Below are positions 50,621 to 58,668 of a stretch of 64,000 nt of DNA, one piece after another; position 1 is the stretch's first letter; each line of letters opens with the position of its first letter. A program made the position numbers and the translations under genes. The stretch is from NCBI GenBank assembly GCA_042088665.1, contig JBELMB010000002.1:62001-126000 (forward strand), given 5' to 3'. This DNA is from JBELMB01 sp042088665 (GTDB taxonomy: Bacteria; Pseudomonadota; Alphaproteobacteria; Rhodobacterales; Rhodobacteraceae). Below the pieces are notes generated by a model. The model was not told where the DNA came from and made no database searches. It worked only from the letters and a program-made list of their open reading frames with translations.

Positions 50621-52114
50621 ATGAAACTGCTGAATACTCTTACAACCTTCTTGGCAGCCAGCCTCATGGCGCTGGTCATGTCGACCAGCGTCGGTCTGGC
50701 GCAAGACGACGGCCCCTCGGCCGAAGCGCTTGCCGCGGCCGAAGCTGCCGTTGCCGCCAACACCCCCGAAGCCATCCTGACCGCCAAGGCGGCAGCCGCG
50801 GCGCAAGCCGCCATCGACGAGGGCGAAGACCCCGCCGAAGCGGCCGCTGGCGTTGTTGCGGCAACCTATGAGCCCTTCATCAATGGCGACTACATCCTGA
50901 CCACCGTCCTGTTCCTCGTGGCAGGTTTCCTGGTGTTCTGGATGGCCGCCGGTTTTGCCATGCTCGAAGCTGGCCTCGTTCGGTCCAAGAACGTGACCAT
51001 GCAGCTGATCAAGAACGTGTCGCTCTTCTCTCTGGCGGCGCTGTTCTACTGGCTGATCGGTTACAACCTGATGTACCCGCTGGGCACATGGTCGATCGAC
51101 GGTGTCCTGACAGGTGTCTGGGGTCCGGGTGTCCTTGAAGCCGTGGGCGTTGGCCCGGGCGGTGCGGATGACATCGGCTATGCCTCGACCGGTTCCGACT
51201 TCTTCTTCCAGCTGATGTTCTGTGCGGCGACCGCTTCGATCGTTTCGGGCACCGTTGCCGAGCGCATCAAGCTCTGGCCCTTCCTTATCTTCACGATCCT
51301 GCTGACCAGCGTCATCTACCCGCTGCAAGCGTCGTGGAAATGGGGCGGTGGCTTCCTTGACGCGATGGGCTTCCTGGATTTTGCAGGCTCGACCGTTGTG
51401 CACTCTGTTGGTGGCTGGGCAGCCTTGACCGGCGCGATCATTCTCGGACCGCGGATCGGCAAGTACAAGGACGGCCGCGTCAACCCGATGCCGGGCTCCA
51501 ACCTTGCCCTCGCAACGCTTGGTACGTTCATCCTCTGGTTGGGTTGGTTCGGCTTCAACGGTGGCTCGCAGCTGGCGATGGGCACCGTGGGCAACGTGGC
51601 TGACGTCAGCCGCATCTTCTCAAACACGAACGCCGCCGCGGCGGGTGGTGCGATTGCCGCGCTGGTGCTGACGCAGATCATGTACAAGAAGCCTGACCTG
51701 ACCATGGTGCTGAACGGCGCGCTGGCCGGTCTGGTGTCGATCACCGCGGAACCGCTGACGCCCGGGCTGGGCATGGCAACCCTCATCGGCATGGTCGGTG
51801 GTCTGATTGTGGTCCTGACCGTTCCGATGCTCGACAAGCTGAAGATCGACGACGTGGTTGGCGCCATCCCGGTGCACCTCTTCGCAGGCATCTGGGGCAC
51901 CATCGCGGTTGTCCTGACCAATGGCGATGCCTCGCTGATGGTTCAGCTCTACTCGATCATGGTCGTGGGCATCTTTGTGGTGGTTTCCTCCGGCGTGGTC
52001 TGGTTCGTGCTGAAGGTTGTCATCGGCATCCGTGTCGAAGAAGAGGACGAGATCAACGGTCTCGACATGTCGGAACTGGGCATGGAAGCTTATCCAGAGT
52101 TCTCCAAGGGCTGA
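50621..52114 (+). CDS. amtB: Ammonium transporter
   Basis: A 497-residue AmtB-type channel. A cleaved signal peptide (1-28, ending GLAQ) is followed by an Ala-rich periplasmic extension of about 60 residues (EALAAAEAAVAANTPEAI), then eleven helices. Conserved features include MAAGFAMLEAGLVRSKN, HSVGGWAALTGAI (twin-His pore region), WLGWFGFNGGS, and IPVHLFAGIWGTIAV. Works with GlnK, which plugs it under high nitrogen. SD GGAGA precedes the ATG. Confidence 0.95.
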   Translation: MKLLNTLTTFLAASLMALVMSTSVGLAQDDGPSAEALAAAEAAVAANTPEAILTAKAAAAAQAAIDEGEDPAEAAAGVVAATYEPFINGDYILTTVLFLVAGFLVFWMAAGFAMLEAGLVRSKNVTMQLIKNVSLFSLAALFYWLIGYNLMYPLGTWSIDGVLTGVWGPGVLEAVGVGPGGADDIGYASTGSDFFFQLMFCAATASIVSGTVAERIKLWPFLIFTILLTSVIYPLQASWKWGGGFLDAMGFLDFAGSTVVHSVGGWAALTGAIILGPRIGKYKDGRVNPMPGSNLALATLGTFILWLGWFGFNGGSQLAMGTVGNVADVSRIFSNTNAAAAGGAIAALVLTQIMYKKPDLTMVLNGALAGLVSITAEPLTPGLGMATLIGMVGGLIVVLTVPMLDKLKIDDVVGAIPVHLFAGIWGTIAVVLTNGDASLMVQLYSIMVVGIFVVVSSGVVWFVLKVVIGIRVEEEDEINGLDMSELGMEAYPEFSKG

Positions 52115-52145
52115 GGTTCTCCTTCCCCTCACTCTTGACAGCTGG

Positions 52146-52172
52146 CCCGGGCGTTCGCGCCCGGGTTTTTTT
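52146..52172 (+). terminator. Strong intrinsic terminator after amtB
   Basis: An exact 8-bp stem CCCGGGCG/CGCCCGGG with a TTCG tetraloop is followed by seven T. It lies 32 bases after the amtB stop and also faces the end of the convergent regulator gene. Confidence 0.92.
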
Positions 52173-52194
52173 GTGTCGCCGAGCGGGCCGCCGA

Positions 52195-52965
52195 TCAGGC
52201 GCGGTCAATCTCGCGCTGGAGACGTTGTTGCGCGATCACCTCGTTGCGACTGGTGGCGCGGTCTCTGGTCAGGGCCGCCTCCACGAAGCTCAGGTGGTCC
52301 TCGACCGCTGCACGGGCTCCCGCGGCATCGCGCGCCTGCAATGCCGTGTTGATTGCCTTGTGCTGTTCAAGGAGATGATCGCGCGTATCGCGTTGCTTGA
52401 ACATGATCTGGCGGTTGTAGAAGACCCCTTCGCGCAGGAGCTGGTACATCGAGCGCATCATGTGCAGCATGATCACGTTGTGGCTGGCTTCTATGATGGC
52501 GAGGTGGAAATCCGCGTCGAGCGCGGCTTCCTCGGATGGATTGCGCTTGGTGTGCGCGGTTTCCATCTTGGTCATGATCTCTGCGATCACTTTCAGGTCC
52601 GTTTCAGTGCCGAGGTCGGCTGCGCGCGCTGCGGCCAGCCCCTCCATGTCGCGCCGGAAAGAGAGGTAGTCAAAGACCGCCTCGTCATGGCTGGCGAAGA
52701 GTTGGATCAGGGCGTCGGAGAAGGCCGAGCCCAGCACATCCGTGACAAAGATGCCCGCGTTTGCCCGGCTTTCCAGCAGCCCGCGGTTCTGCAGGTCGGC
52801 GACAGCCTCGCGCAGGGACGGGCGGGACACACCCAGTTTGTCCGAAAGCTCCCGCTCGGAGGGAAGGCGTTCGCCTGGACGCAGGATCCCACGCAGGACA
52901 AGGGTTTCGATCTGGCGAATGACCGCGACGGACAGCTTTTCGGGTTGGACCTTCTCAAAGGGCAT
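52195..52965 (-). CDS. FadR-subfamily (GntR) transcriptional regulator
   Basis: A 256-residue regulator. The winged-helix part is typical (GERLPSERELSDKLGVSRPS, then GLLESRANAGIFVTD), followed by an all-helical FCD effector domain with metal-type residues in DADFHLAIIEASHN and DHLLEQHKAI. It looks closest to the PdhR/LldR group controlling organic-acid use, but no target gene is next to it. ATG 52965 is used; a GTG at 52977 is an alternative. Convergent with amtB. Confidence 0.85.
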   Translation of the reverse strand: MPFEKVQPEKLSVAVIRQIETLVLRGILRPGERLPSERELSDKLGVSRPSLREAVADLQNRGLLESRANAGIFVTDVLGSAFSDALIQLFASHDEAVFDYLSFRRDMEGLAAARAADLGTETDLKVIAEIMTKMETAHTKRNPSEEAALDADFHLAIIEASHNVIMLHMMRSMYQLLREGVFYNRQIMFKQRDTRDHLLEQHKAINTALQARDAAGARAAVEDHLSFVEAALTRDRATSRNEVIAQQRLQREIDRA

Positions 52966-53128
52966 GGCGTTTCTCACATTGGTCCATGTTTCTTACCAAA
53001 ACCTGCCGTCCCGTGAAAAGCCCCCAGCGTGACTTGTCATGTGTTTCGCAAAAACAACCAGAAGGCGGCATGATCTGGCCCCAATCTGAAACAATGATCG
53101 GGGCATAGAGATATTGTCGAGGTTTCTG

Positions 53129-53524
53129 ATGAACAACGCACGGATTGCTTCCCTGTTGGGAACGATGACACTGGCCGTGGCCGCACTGACCGGGGCAACC
53201 CACATGAGCCAGAGCACTGCGGCGCGGGATATGATGACGCGCGCACGCACCTGTGACAGCCAGGAAGACATGATGTTCTTTGAGAGCGCCTGGGGCCTTG
53301 GCTGCGAAGAAGAGACGATTTCCGGGTTCGCCGCTGAGCGAGAAGACCTTGTGGTCGAATACGACGCAACCGCCGACGCGCAACCGCCGTTGATCGAAGT
53401 GGTCACGCTGGACAACGGCGACCAGAAGGTACACGCCGATGGCGATCTGGTCGCCCATCTGGTGGCGCCCGCCCAACCGATCACGTCAGAGGATGTGCTT
53501 GTGGTGGGTTTGATGGCCGCGTGA
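53129..53524 (+). CDS. Hypothetical exported protein
   Basis: A 131-residue protein with a signal peptide (ASLLGTMTLAVAALTGATHM). The mature part is acidic, with three Cys (RARTCDSQEDMMFF, WGLGCEEE) and no recognised domain. ATG 53129 is preferred over a TTG five codons earlier. It is divergent from the FadR-type gene and convergent with moaE. Confidence 0.55.
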   Translation: MNNARIASLLGTMTLAVAALTGATHMSQSTAARDMMTRARTCDSQEDMMFFESAWGLGCEEETISGFAAEREDLVVEYDATADAQPPLIEVVTLDNGDQKVHADGDLVAHLVAPAQPITSEDVLVVGLMAA

Positions 53525-53588
53525 CCGTCGCCACAGGGGACTGGCCCGGGGCGGGTGACCTCATCGGGATCCGCAGTCCTGACGGATC

Positions 53589-53614
53589 GTAGCGCGGGGT
53601 TGACCCCGCGCCCC
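53589..53614. repeat. 26-bp hairpin repeat, copy 1
   Basis: Contains GCGCGGGGTTGACCCCGCGC (53592-53611), a perfect 8-bp stem with a TTGA loop, flanked by GTA and CCC. It is identical over 26 bases to 56801-56826. It lies between the convergent hypothetical gene and moaE. No T tract follows, so it is a REP-like element or a bidirectional mRNA end rather than a classic terminator. Confidence 0.8.
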
Positions 53615-53618
53615 TCGC

Positions 53619-54065
53619 TCACCAGCGCGTCAGGGCGTTCTCGTCTTCATCGCGCGCGGCCACCCAATCGGCGGACTGTCCCACGTGCTCCTTCTTCCAG
53701 AAAGGCGCGCGTGATTTCAGGTAATCCATCAGGTACTCCGCCGCCTCGAATGCGGCCACGCGATGCCGAGCGGCCGTGGCGACCATCATGATCTGATCCC
53801 CGGGATGCAATGCGCCAAATCGATGGATCACCAGCACTTCGCCCAGTTGCCAGCGAGACAAAGCCTCCTGCGCAATCGCTTCCAGCGCCTTTTCCGTCAT
53901 CCCCGGATAGTGTTCGATCTCCATGCGCTGCAAGCCACCGGTCACATCGCGCACAATCCCGGTAAAGGTCACCAAGGCACCCACATCCTCGCGCCCCGCG
54001 GCAAAGCCTGCCACCTCGGCGCCGAAATCGAATGGTGCGTCCTGCACGACGATCCGCACGCCCAC
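53619..54065 (-). CDS. moaE: Molybdopterin synthase catalytic subunit
   Basis: MoaE, with thiocarboxylated MoaD, adds the dithiolene sulfurs to make molybdopterin. The 148 residues show GALVTFTGIVRD, EHYPGMTEKAL, VLVIHRFGALHPGD and the catalytic Lys region RAPFWKKEH. It starts four bases after moaD. Confidence 0.95.
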   Translation of the reverse strand: MGVRIVVQDAPFDFGAEVAGFAAGREDVGALVTFTGIVRDVTGGLQRMEIEHYPGMTEKALEAIAQEALSRWQLGEVLVIHRFGALHPGDQIMMVATAARHRVAAFEAAEYLMDYLKSRAPFWKKEHVGQSADWVAARDEDENALTRW

Positions 54066-54069
54066 CCGC

Positions 54070-54315
54070 TCAACCCCCGGTCATAGGCGGAAAGAACGCC
54101 ACTTCGCGCACGCCATCGAGCGGCGCATCAAAATCCGTCAATTCCTGATCCACCGCGACGCGCAACGCCGTAAGGTCTGCAAAAGCCGCGGCGTAACGAT
54201 CCTCGCGCGCACGAAGTTCCTCGACCAGGGCGGCAACGGTCGCGGCCTCAGTCTCCACCTGTTCCTTGGCAAGGCCCACACGCTCGCGCACCCAGGCAAA
54301 ATACAACACTTGCAT
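54070..54315 (-). CDS. moaD: Molybdopterin synthase sulfur carrier subunit
   Basis: An 81-residue ubiquitin-fold protein (MQVLYFAWVRERVGLAKE) ending in the required Gly-Gly (FFPPMTGG), which is adenylated and thiocarboxylated by an MoeB-type enzyme. It overlaps the pgsA stop by one base (TGATG) and precedes moaE. The cognate activator may be the ThiF/MoeB-like protein at 132-1193. Confidence 0.95.
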   Translation of the reverse strand: MQVLYFAWVRERVGLAKEQVETEAATVAALVEELRAREDRYAAAFADLTALRVAVDQELTDFDAPLDGVREVAFFPPMTGG

Positions 54316-54980
54316 CACGCATCCTCTTTCAGATGGGGCAGGGCCTTGCGGAAATAATCCCACCCCGTGATCAGCGTCAGCCCCGCAGCCAGCCACAAAA
54401 GCACCAACCCGACCTGACCGGACCAGACCATGCCATGGTACTTCCACACAAGCCCGAGCGTGTCCGGCGTGCGCCCGGCCAGAATGTCCTCGAAGATCTG
54501 CTGGTTCATCCCGATCGCCGACATGCCGAGGTAATGCTCGAACACGCCCTGCGCAAAGAGCACCGCAATGGCCACCATCTGCGTGGTGGTTTTCCACTTG
54601 GCAAGGCGGGTCACCTGCAGCGTACCGGACACGTCGCCCAGAAACTCCCTGAGCCCTGAGACAAAGACTTCGCGAAAAAGGATCATCGTCGCAGGCAGGA
54701 CCAGCCAGGGCGTCCACGACGAGTATCCGACAATCACCAGCAGCGCGATGACCACCATGGCCTTGTCAGCAATCGGATCAAGCATCGCGCCCAGCTTTGA
54801 TTCCTGTTTCCAGGCGCGGGCCAGAAATCCATCAAAGAAATCCGTCACCGCCGCCGCGACAAACAGCGTCAGCGCCGCCCAATCGGCAAAGGGGCGCGAA
54901 AAGTACAGGAACATCAAAGCCACAGCAGGCGCCGCCAGCAAGCGCAGTACCGTCAGGATATTGGGCAACGTCCAGGTCAT
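54315..54980 (-). CDS. pgsA: CDP-diacylglycerol-glycerol-3-phosphate 3-phosphatidyltransferase
   Basis: PgsA makes phosphatidylglycerophosphate, the precursor of PG and cardiolipin. The 221 residues contain the CDP-alcohol phosphotransferase motif DG-x2-AR-x8-G-x3-D-x3-D as DFFDGFLARAWKQ followed by KLGAMLDPIADK, plus five hydrophobic helices. ATG 54980 is used, the normal family start; longer in-frame sequence is not homologous. Confidence 0.95.
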   Translation of the reverse strand: MTWTLPNILTVLRLLAAPAVALMFLYFSRPFADWAALTLFVAAAVTDFFDGFLARAWKQESKLGAMLDPIADKAMVVIALLVIVGYSSWTPWLVLPATMILFREVFVSGLREFLGDVSGTLQVTRLAKWKTTTQMVAIAVLFAQGVFEHYLGMSAIGMNQQIFEDILAGRTPDTLGLVWKYHGMVWSGQVGLVLLWLAAGLTLITGWDYFRKALPHLKEDA

Positions 54981-55133
54981 CCCTGTCCTCCTACCTTGTC
55001 GCGCTAGCAGGGAAAAGACCCACCGGACGTTCTGGGCAGAAGAGAGGGCCTCTTGCCTTTGCAATGACCTCTCGCTGCGCGCGGCGGCATCTGTTGGACC
55101 GCCACAAGGACCGGGCCACTGTTGTTTGCGCTC

Positions 55134-55862
55134 TCAAGCCAAGGCCCGCAACCGATCCAGAAAACGCCCGCGTGCCTCCGGAAGCGGTTTTGTGCCCAGG
55201 GACACGGCAAGGTGATGCGTCAGGAAATGCCCTGTTGTCTCCAGCGCCAACAGCACCTCGGCAGGCTCGCCCTCGCCTTGCCCCAACAGAACCGGTGGCA
55301 GGGGCAATAGTTTGTCGGCCCAATCCCCCGCACCCGCCGCAGTCACGGCCCGGCCCGTCCGCGGTGAGACATAAACAAGCCCCTCCCGCGCGCCCGTCAC
55401 CGCGCATTCGCTGAGGTCGAGCGCGAATCCCAGATCCTCAAGCAGGCCAACTTCCCAGCGCAGATACGCCAGCGGCCAGACATCGCGGTGTTCGAGCAGA
55501 TCCAGAAGCGTTTCACTTCTTTGGTAGAGCGCAGCATGGGGTGCCCGTTCGGGCAGGCTGAACCGCAACATCGCCAGCACCGCGGTCATTCCTGCAAGCG
55601 ACAGCCGGTGCGCCATGGCCACGGCAGCCCGGGACCTCTGCGGTTCCACGCTGCTGAACGCGCCGATGTGATCCTCAAGCCGCGCCCGCCACGACAGATC
55701 CAGTTGCGCACCCGGCTGAATGTGGGGCGTCATCTTGCGCGAGGTCCCGCCCCGCAGAACGCCCGCATGACGCCCCTGCGTCGGGGTAAAGACATCCAGA
55801 ATGACCGAGGACTCGCCATGCGGCCGGGATGCCAGAAGGATGCCAGTGTCACGCCATTCCAT
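55134..55862 (-). CDS. recO: DNA repair protein RecO
   Basis: RecO loads RecA on SSB-coated DNA with RecR. The 242 residues have the N-terminal OB-fold start WRDTGILLASRPHGESSVIL and GRHAGVLRGGTSRK, then a helical domain; the zinc Cys of some homologues are not obvious. In related genomes recO follows era and DUF1491; here it is 16 kb away. Confidence 0.93.
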   Translation of the reverse strand: MEWRDTGILLASRPHGESSVILDVFTPTQGRHAGVLRGGTSRKMTPHIQPGAQLDLSWRARLEDHIGAFSSVEPQRSRAAVAMAHRLSLAGMTAVLAMLRFSLPERAPHAALYQRSETLLDLLEHRDVWPLAYLRWEVGLLEDLGFALDLSECAVTGAREGLVYVSPRTGRAVTAAGAGDWADKLLPLPPVLLGQGEGEPAEVLLALETTGHFLTHHLAVSLGTKPLPEARGRFLDRLRALA

Positions 55863-55959
55863 GATGGGAAACTGGGCAGAGATGCCGGCAAGGGCAAGGC
55901 TTTCTCAATCTTCTTGCGTCACAAATCGCCCGAGGCAGGATCTTCAGAAAGGAGACGCC

Positions 55960-56841
55960 ATGGCGCAATGCGCTGTGATATCGGACTTGCGCCATTTGTT
56001 TATGGTGCGGATTGCACACAGGCTGGTGGCTTTGCCCTTCGTGATGCTGACGTTCCTTGCGGTGACGACAGCCGCACAATCCGTCGCGGTGGACCCCCTG
56101 TCCCTTGGAACCCGCGGCACGCTCTTTGCCGACCGCGCACCGCTCATCGCAACCTTGCCATCTGCATCCCTGACCACGTCCAGCGTCACACCAAATGAGG
56201 GAACTGTCGGGCAAGCCACGCAGGGCGCCAGCCTGTTCACCGGCCAGGCAGGCACCTCGTTCTTTGCACCATGGCCGGATCGCCCCGGCAATGCGCGTCG
56301 TTTGCTTGGCGGCGGCACCGGGTCCGCGGCGCGCTTGCGCGACCTGATCGCGTCCGTTGAGGCAAGCGCGGCTGGCTATGACAGCATCCAGCATGGCACG
56401 CGCATCCAGCCCGCCAAGCTGCCGACACAGATGACGATTGCCGAGATATACACATGGATCAAGGACACACCGGGCCAGCCCCATGCCATCGGACGCTACC
56501 AGATCATTCCCGCCACGCTGCGCCGTCTCGTGCGCAAGGCAGAGGTCAGTCCCTTTGCGCTCTATTCCCCCAAGGTGCAGGACAAACTGGCCGATATCCT
56601 CCTTGAGGAGGCGGGGTATGGCGCGCTGCGATCAGGTGACCTCAGCCGCACCGGATTCATGAACAATCTGGCAAAGATCTGGGCCGGACTGCCGAATTCC
56701 AGCGGCAAGTCGCACTACCACGGCTACGCTGGCAACAAGGCGGTGATTTCATGGACACGCTTCGAACAGGAGATGGACAGCATCTTCCCGCGCGCGGCCC
56801 GTAGCGCGGGGTTGACCCCGCGCCCCGAGACACTGCCCTAA
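55960..56841 (+). CDS. Exported muramidase-like protein
   Basis: A 293-residue protein with an N-terminal hydrophobic export segment (VALPFVMLTFLAVTTAAQS). After a Thr/Ser-rich spacer the C-terminal half is lysozyme-like: LRDLIASVEASAAGYDSI (candidate catalytic Glu), TIAEIYTWIKDTPGQPHAIG, RYQIIPATLRRLV and GFMNNLAKIWAGLP. This arrangement is recalled from lambda-endolysin/GH104-type proteins. SD AAAGGAG precedes ATG 55960. The last codons lie within hairpin repeat copy 2, and its stop overlaps the murI stop. Confidence 0.72.
   Translation: MAQCAVISDLRHLFMVRIAHRLVALPFVMLTFLAVTTAAQSVAVDPLSLGTRGTLFADRAPLIATLPSASLTTSSVTPNEGTVGQATQGASLFTGQAGTSFFAPWPDRPGNARRLLGGGTGSAARLRDLIASVEASAAGYDSIQHGTRIQPAKLPTQMTIAEIYTWIKDTPGQPHAIGRYQIIPATLRRLVRKAEVSPFALYSPKVQDKLADILLEEAGYGALRSGDLSRTGFMNNLAKIWAGLPNSSGKSHYHGYAGNKAVISWTRFEQEMDSIFPRAARSAGLTPRPETLP
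56801..56826. repeat. 26-bp hairpin repeat, copy 2
   Basis: Identical to 53589-53614. Here it is inside the 3' end of the muramidase-like gene, encoding about SAGLTPRP, 15 bases before its stop, and 12 bases beyond the murI stop on the other strand. The stem is 56804-56811 with 56816-56823. Confidence 0.8.
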
Positions 56842-57650
56842 GCGGACCGAAACTTGATCTCGCGACGCAGAAACTGCGTTGCGTGCTGGGACACGCGCCC
56901 CGGATCCCCCGTCGTCAGGAAACCTGACTCTTGCCCGGCGCCCAACATGCCCGGATGCCGCTGCAAATAATCAGCGAGGCTCTCCGCCACCAGGTTCGCC
57001 TGGCTGTAAAGCTTGACCTCTGCACCAAGGGCTTCCTGAAAAATGCCCTGCATCCAGGGGTAATGCGTGCACCCAAGGATGGCCGCTTCGGGATCCGGCA
57101 TCTTGCGAAGCAAGGCATCCACATGACTGCGCACCAGTGCTTCGGCGAGGATCATGTCCCCGTCTTCGATCGCATCGACCAGCCCGCCGCAGGCCTGCGC
57201 CTCTACATCGACGCCAATCGCGCGAAAGGCCAATTCCCTCTGGAACGCACGCGACCGGACCGTCGCCGGCGTTGCGAACAGTGCCACATGCTGCACCGCC
57301 ACTTCGCGTGGGGGGGAATTATCGCCCCACTGCCGTTCTGTCAGCGCCTCGATCAGCGGTACAAAGACGCCAAGCACGCGCTTTTCGCGTGGGATCCAGC
57401 TTTCCTGCATACGCCGCAGCGCCGCGGCAGACGCGGTGTTGCAGGCCAGAATCACCAGATCACAGCCTGCATCCCAAAGCCGTTCCACCGCCGAGGTCGT
57501 CAGGTCATAGATGTCATCGGCATCCCGCACCCCGTAAGGTGCGTGCAGGCTGTCGGCGAAATACACGAACGGCACTTCGGGCAACCGTTTGCTCACCGCA
57601 TCCCAAACCGTCAGGCCGCCCAGACCCGAGTCGAAAACACCAACTGCCAT
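56838..57650 (-). CDS. murI: Glutamate racemase
   Basis: MurI makes D-glutamate for peptidoglycan. The 270 residues have both catalytic Cys regions: AVGVFDSGLGGLTVW at the start, LACNTASAAALR and AILGCTHYPWM, with YFADSLHAPYG between. ATG 57650 is used. The stop codon overlaps the stop of the convergent muramidase-like gene. Confidence 0.95.
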   Translation of the reverse strand: MAVGVFDSGLGGLTVWDAVSKRLPEVPFVYFADSLHAPYGVRDADDIYDLTTSAVERLWDAGCDLVILACNTASAAALRRMQESWIPREKRVLGVFVPLIEALTERQWGDNSPPREVAVQHVALFATPATVRSRAFQRELAFRAIGVDVEAQACGGLVDAIEDGDMILAEALVRSHVDALLRKMPDPEAAILGCTHYPWMQGIFQEALGAEVKLYSQANLVAESLADYLQRHPGMLGAGQESGFLTTGDPGRVSQHATQFLRREIKFRSA

Positions 57651-57669
57651 GTTCTGATCCCACGCCGGT

Positions 57670-58554
57670 TCAGTGGCGCGCCCTGTGCTTGTCCTCGAAC
57701 TCGAAGCCGTAGTCAAAAGACGTGATCGGCGTCGGAGACAGCTCATAGGTGGATTGCCGCAGGAAATCCATCAAAGCCCGCGCGTCCTTGGACCGAGCCT
57801 CGATTTCCGACTGTGGGATCGGTTCGCCGATGGCAATGCGCACCGGTGTATCAACACGCTTGCGGAATTCCTTGATCAGCAGCCCCATGCGCAGGGTGTA
57901 GTGCAGATGGCTCGCCAGTTGGAACAGCCGCGAGGTGTGCCCGTCAAAGTAGATCGGCACCACCGTCGCCTTGGATTTCGTGATCATGCGTGCCGTAAAC
58001 GTTCGCCAGCCCGGATCCATCGGCTTGCCGAACGGCTTTTCCGCCGTGGCCACGGTGCCACCCGGGAAAATGCCGATACACCCGTCATTGGCAAGGTAAT
58101 CCAAAGCTCTCTTGCGCGTCTGCAGGTTCTGCTGGATCGCCTCGCGGGTTTCGTCAAAGCTCACCGGCAGAACGATCTTGTCCAACTCGTGTGCCTTGCG
58201 AAACACCTTGTGCGCGAGGATTCGAAAATCGCCACGCGTCACCGACATGATATGCCCCAGCATCATGCCATCAAGGATGCCATAGGGGTGATTGGCAATC
58301 ACGATCAGCGGGCCGTCGGTGGGAATATTGTCCAGCTTGCCGCGCGTCACTTCGAGACCGAGCCCGTACCGCTCCACCATGACCTGCCAAAAGTCCCGCC
58401 CCTGCGCGACCTCATCTTCATAGCCAGCGGCGCGCTTGATCAGACCCAAACGGCCTGTCGCGTTTTCCATGAAGCGGATCATGGCACGTCCGCCTCGGGT
58501 TGTGGCCGAATAGGAGTACGAGATATCACGCGTCGCGTCACGCCGGTTCTGCAT
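57670..58554 (-). CDS. Lysophospholipid acyltransferase family protein
   Basis: A 294-residue PlsC-type acyltransferase. Motif I NHPYGILDGMMLG follows the NHxxxxD form, motif II lies around DKIVLPVSFDETREA and motif III is IGIFPGGTVAT. It acylates a lysolipid, probably lysophosphatidic acid or the lyso form of an amino-acid lipid. AAGGGA lies seven bases before ATG 58554, which is preferred over ATG 58560. It lies 19 bases upstream of murI on the same strand. Confidence 0.88.
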   Translation of the reverse strand: MQNRRDATRDISYSYSATTRGGRAMIRFMENATGRLGLIKRAAGYEDEVAQGRDFWQVMVERYGLGLEVTRGKLDNIPTDGPLIVIANHPYGILDGMMLGHIMSVTRGDFRILAHKVFRKAHELDKIVLPVSFDETREAIQQNLQTRKRALDYLANDGCIGIFPGGTVATAEKPFGKPMDPGWRTFTARMITKSKATVVPIYFDGHTSRLFQLASHLHYTLRMGLLIKEFRKRVDTPVRIAIGEPIPQSEIEARSKDARALMDFLRQSTYELSPTPITSFDYGFEFEDKHRARH

Positions 58555-58668
58555 GGCCATGTCCCTTTTGCAAAGCGGTTGGCAGTCTTTCTACCCCGCT
58601 GAAGCGGCGCTGACCAGAATTTGTGTCACAAATTGCATCGTTTCAAGACGGGCGGTTGCGCAACATCG

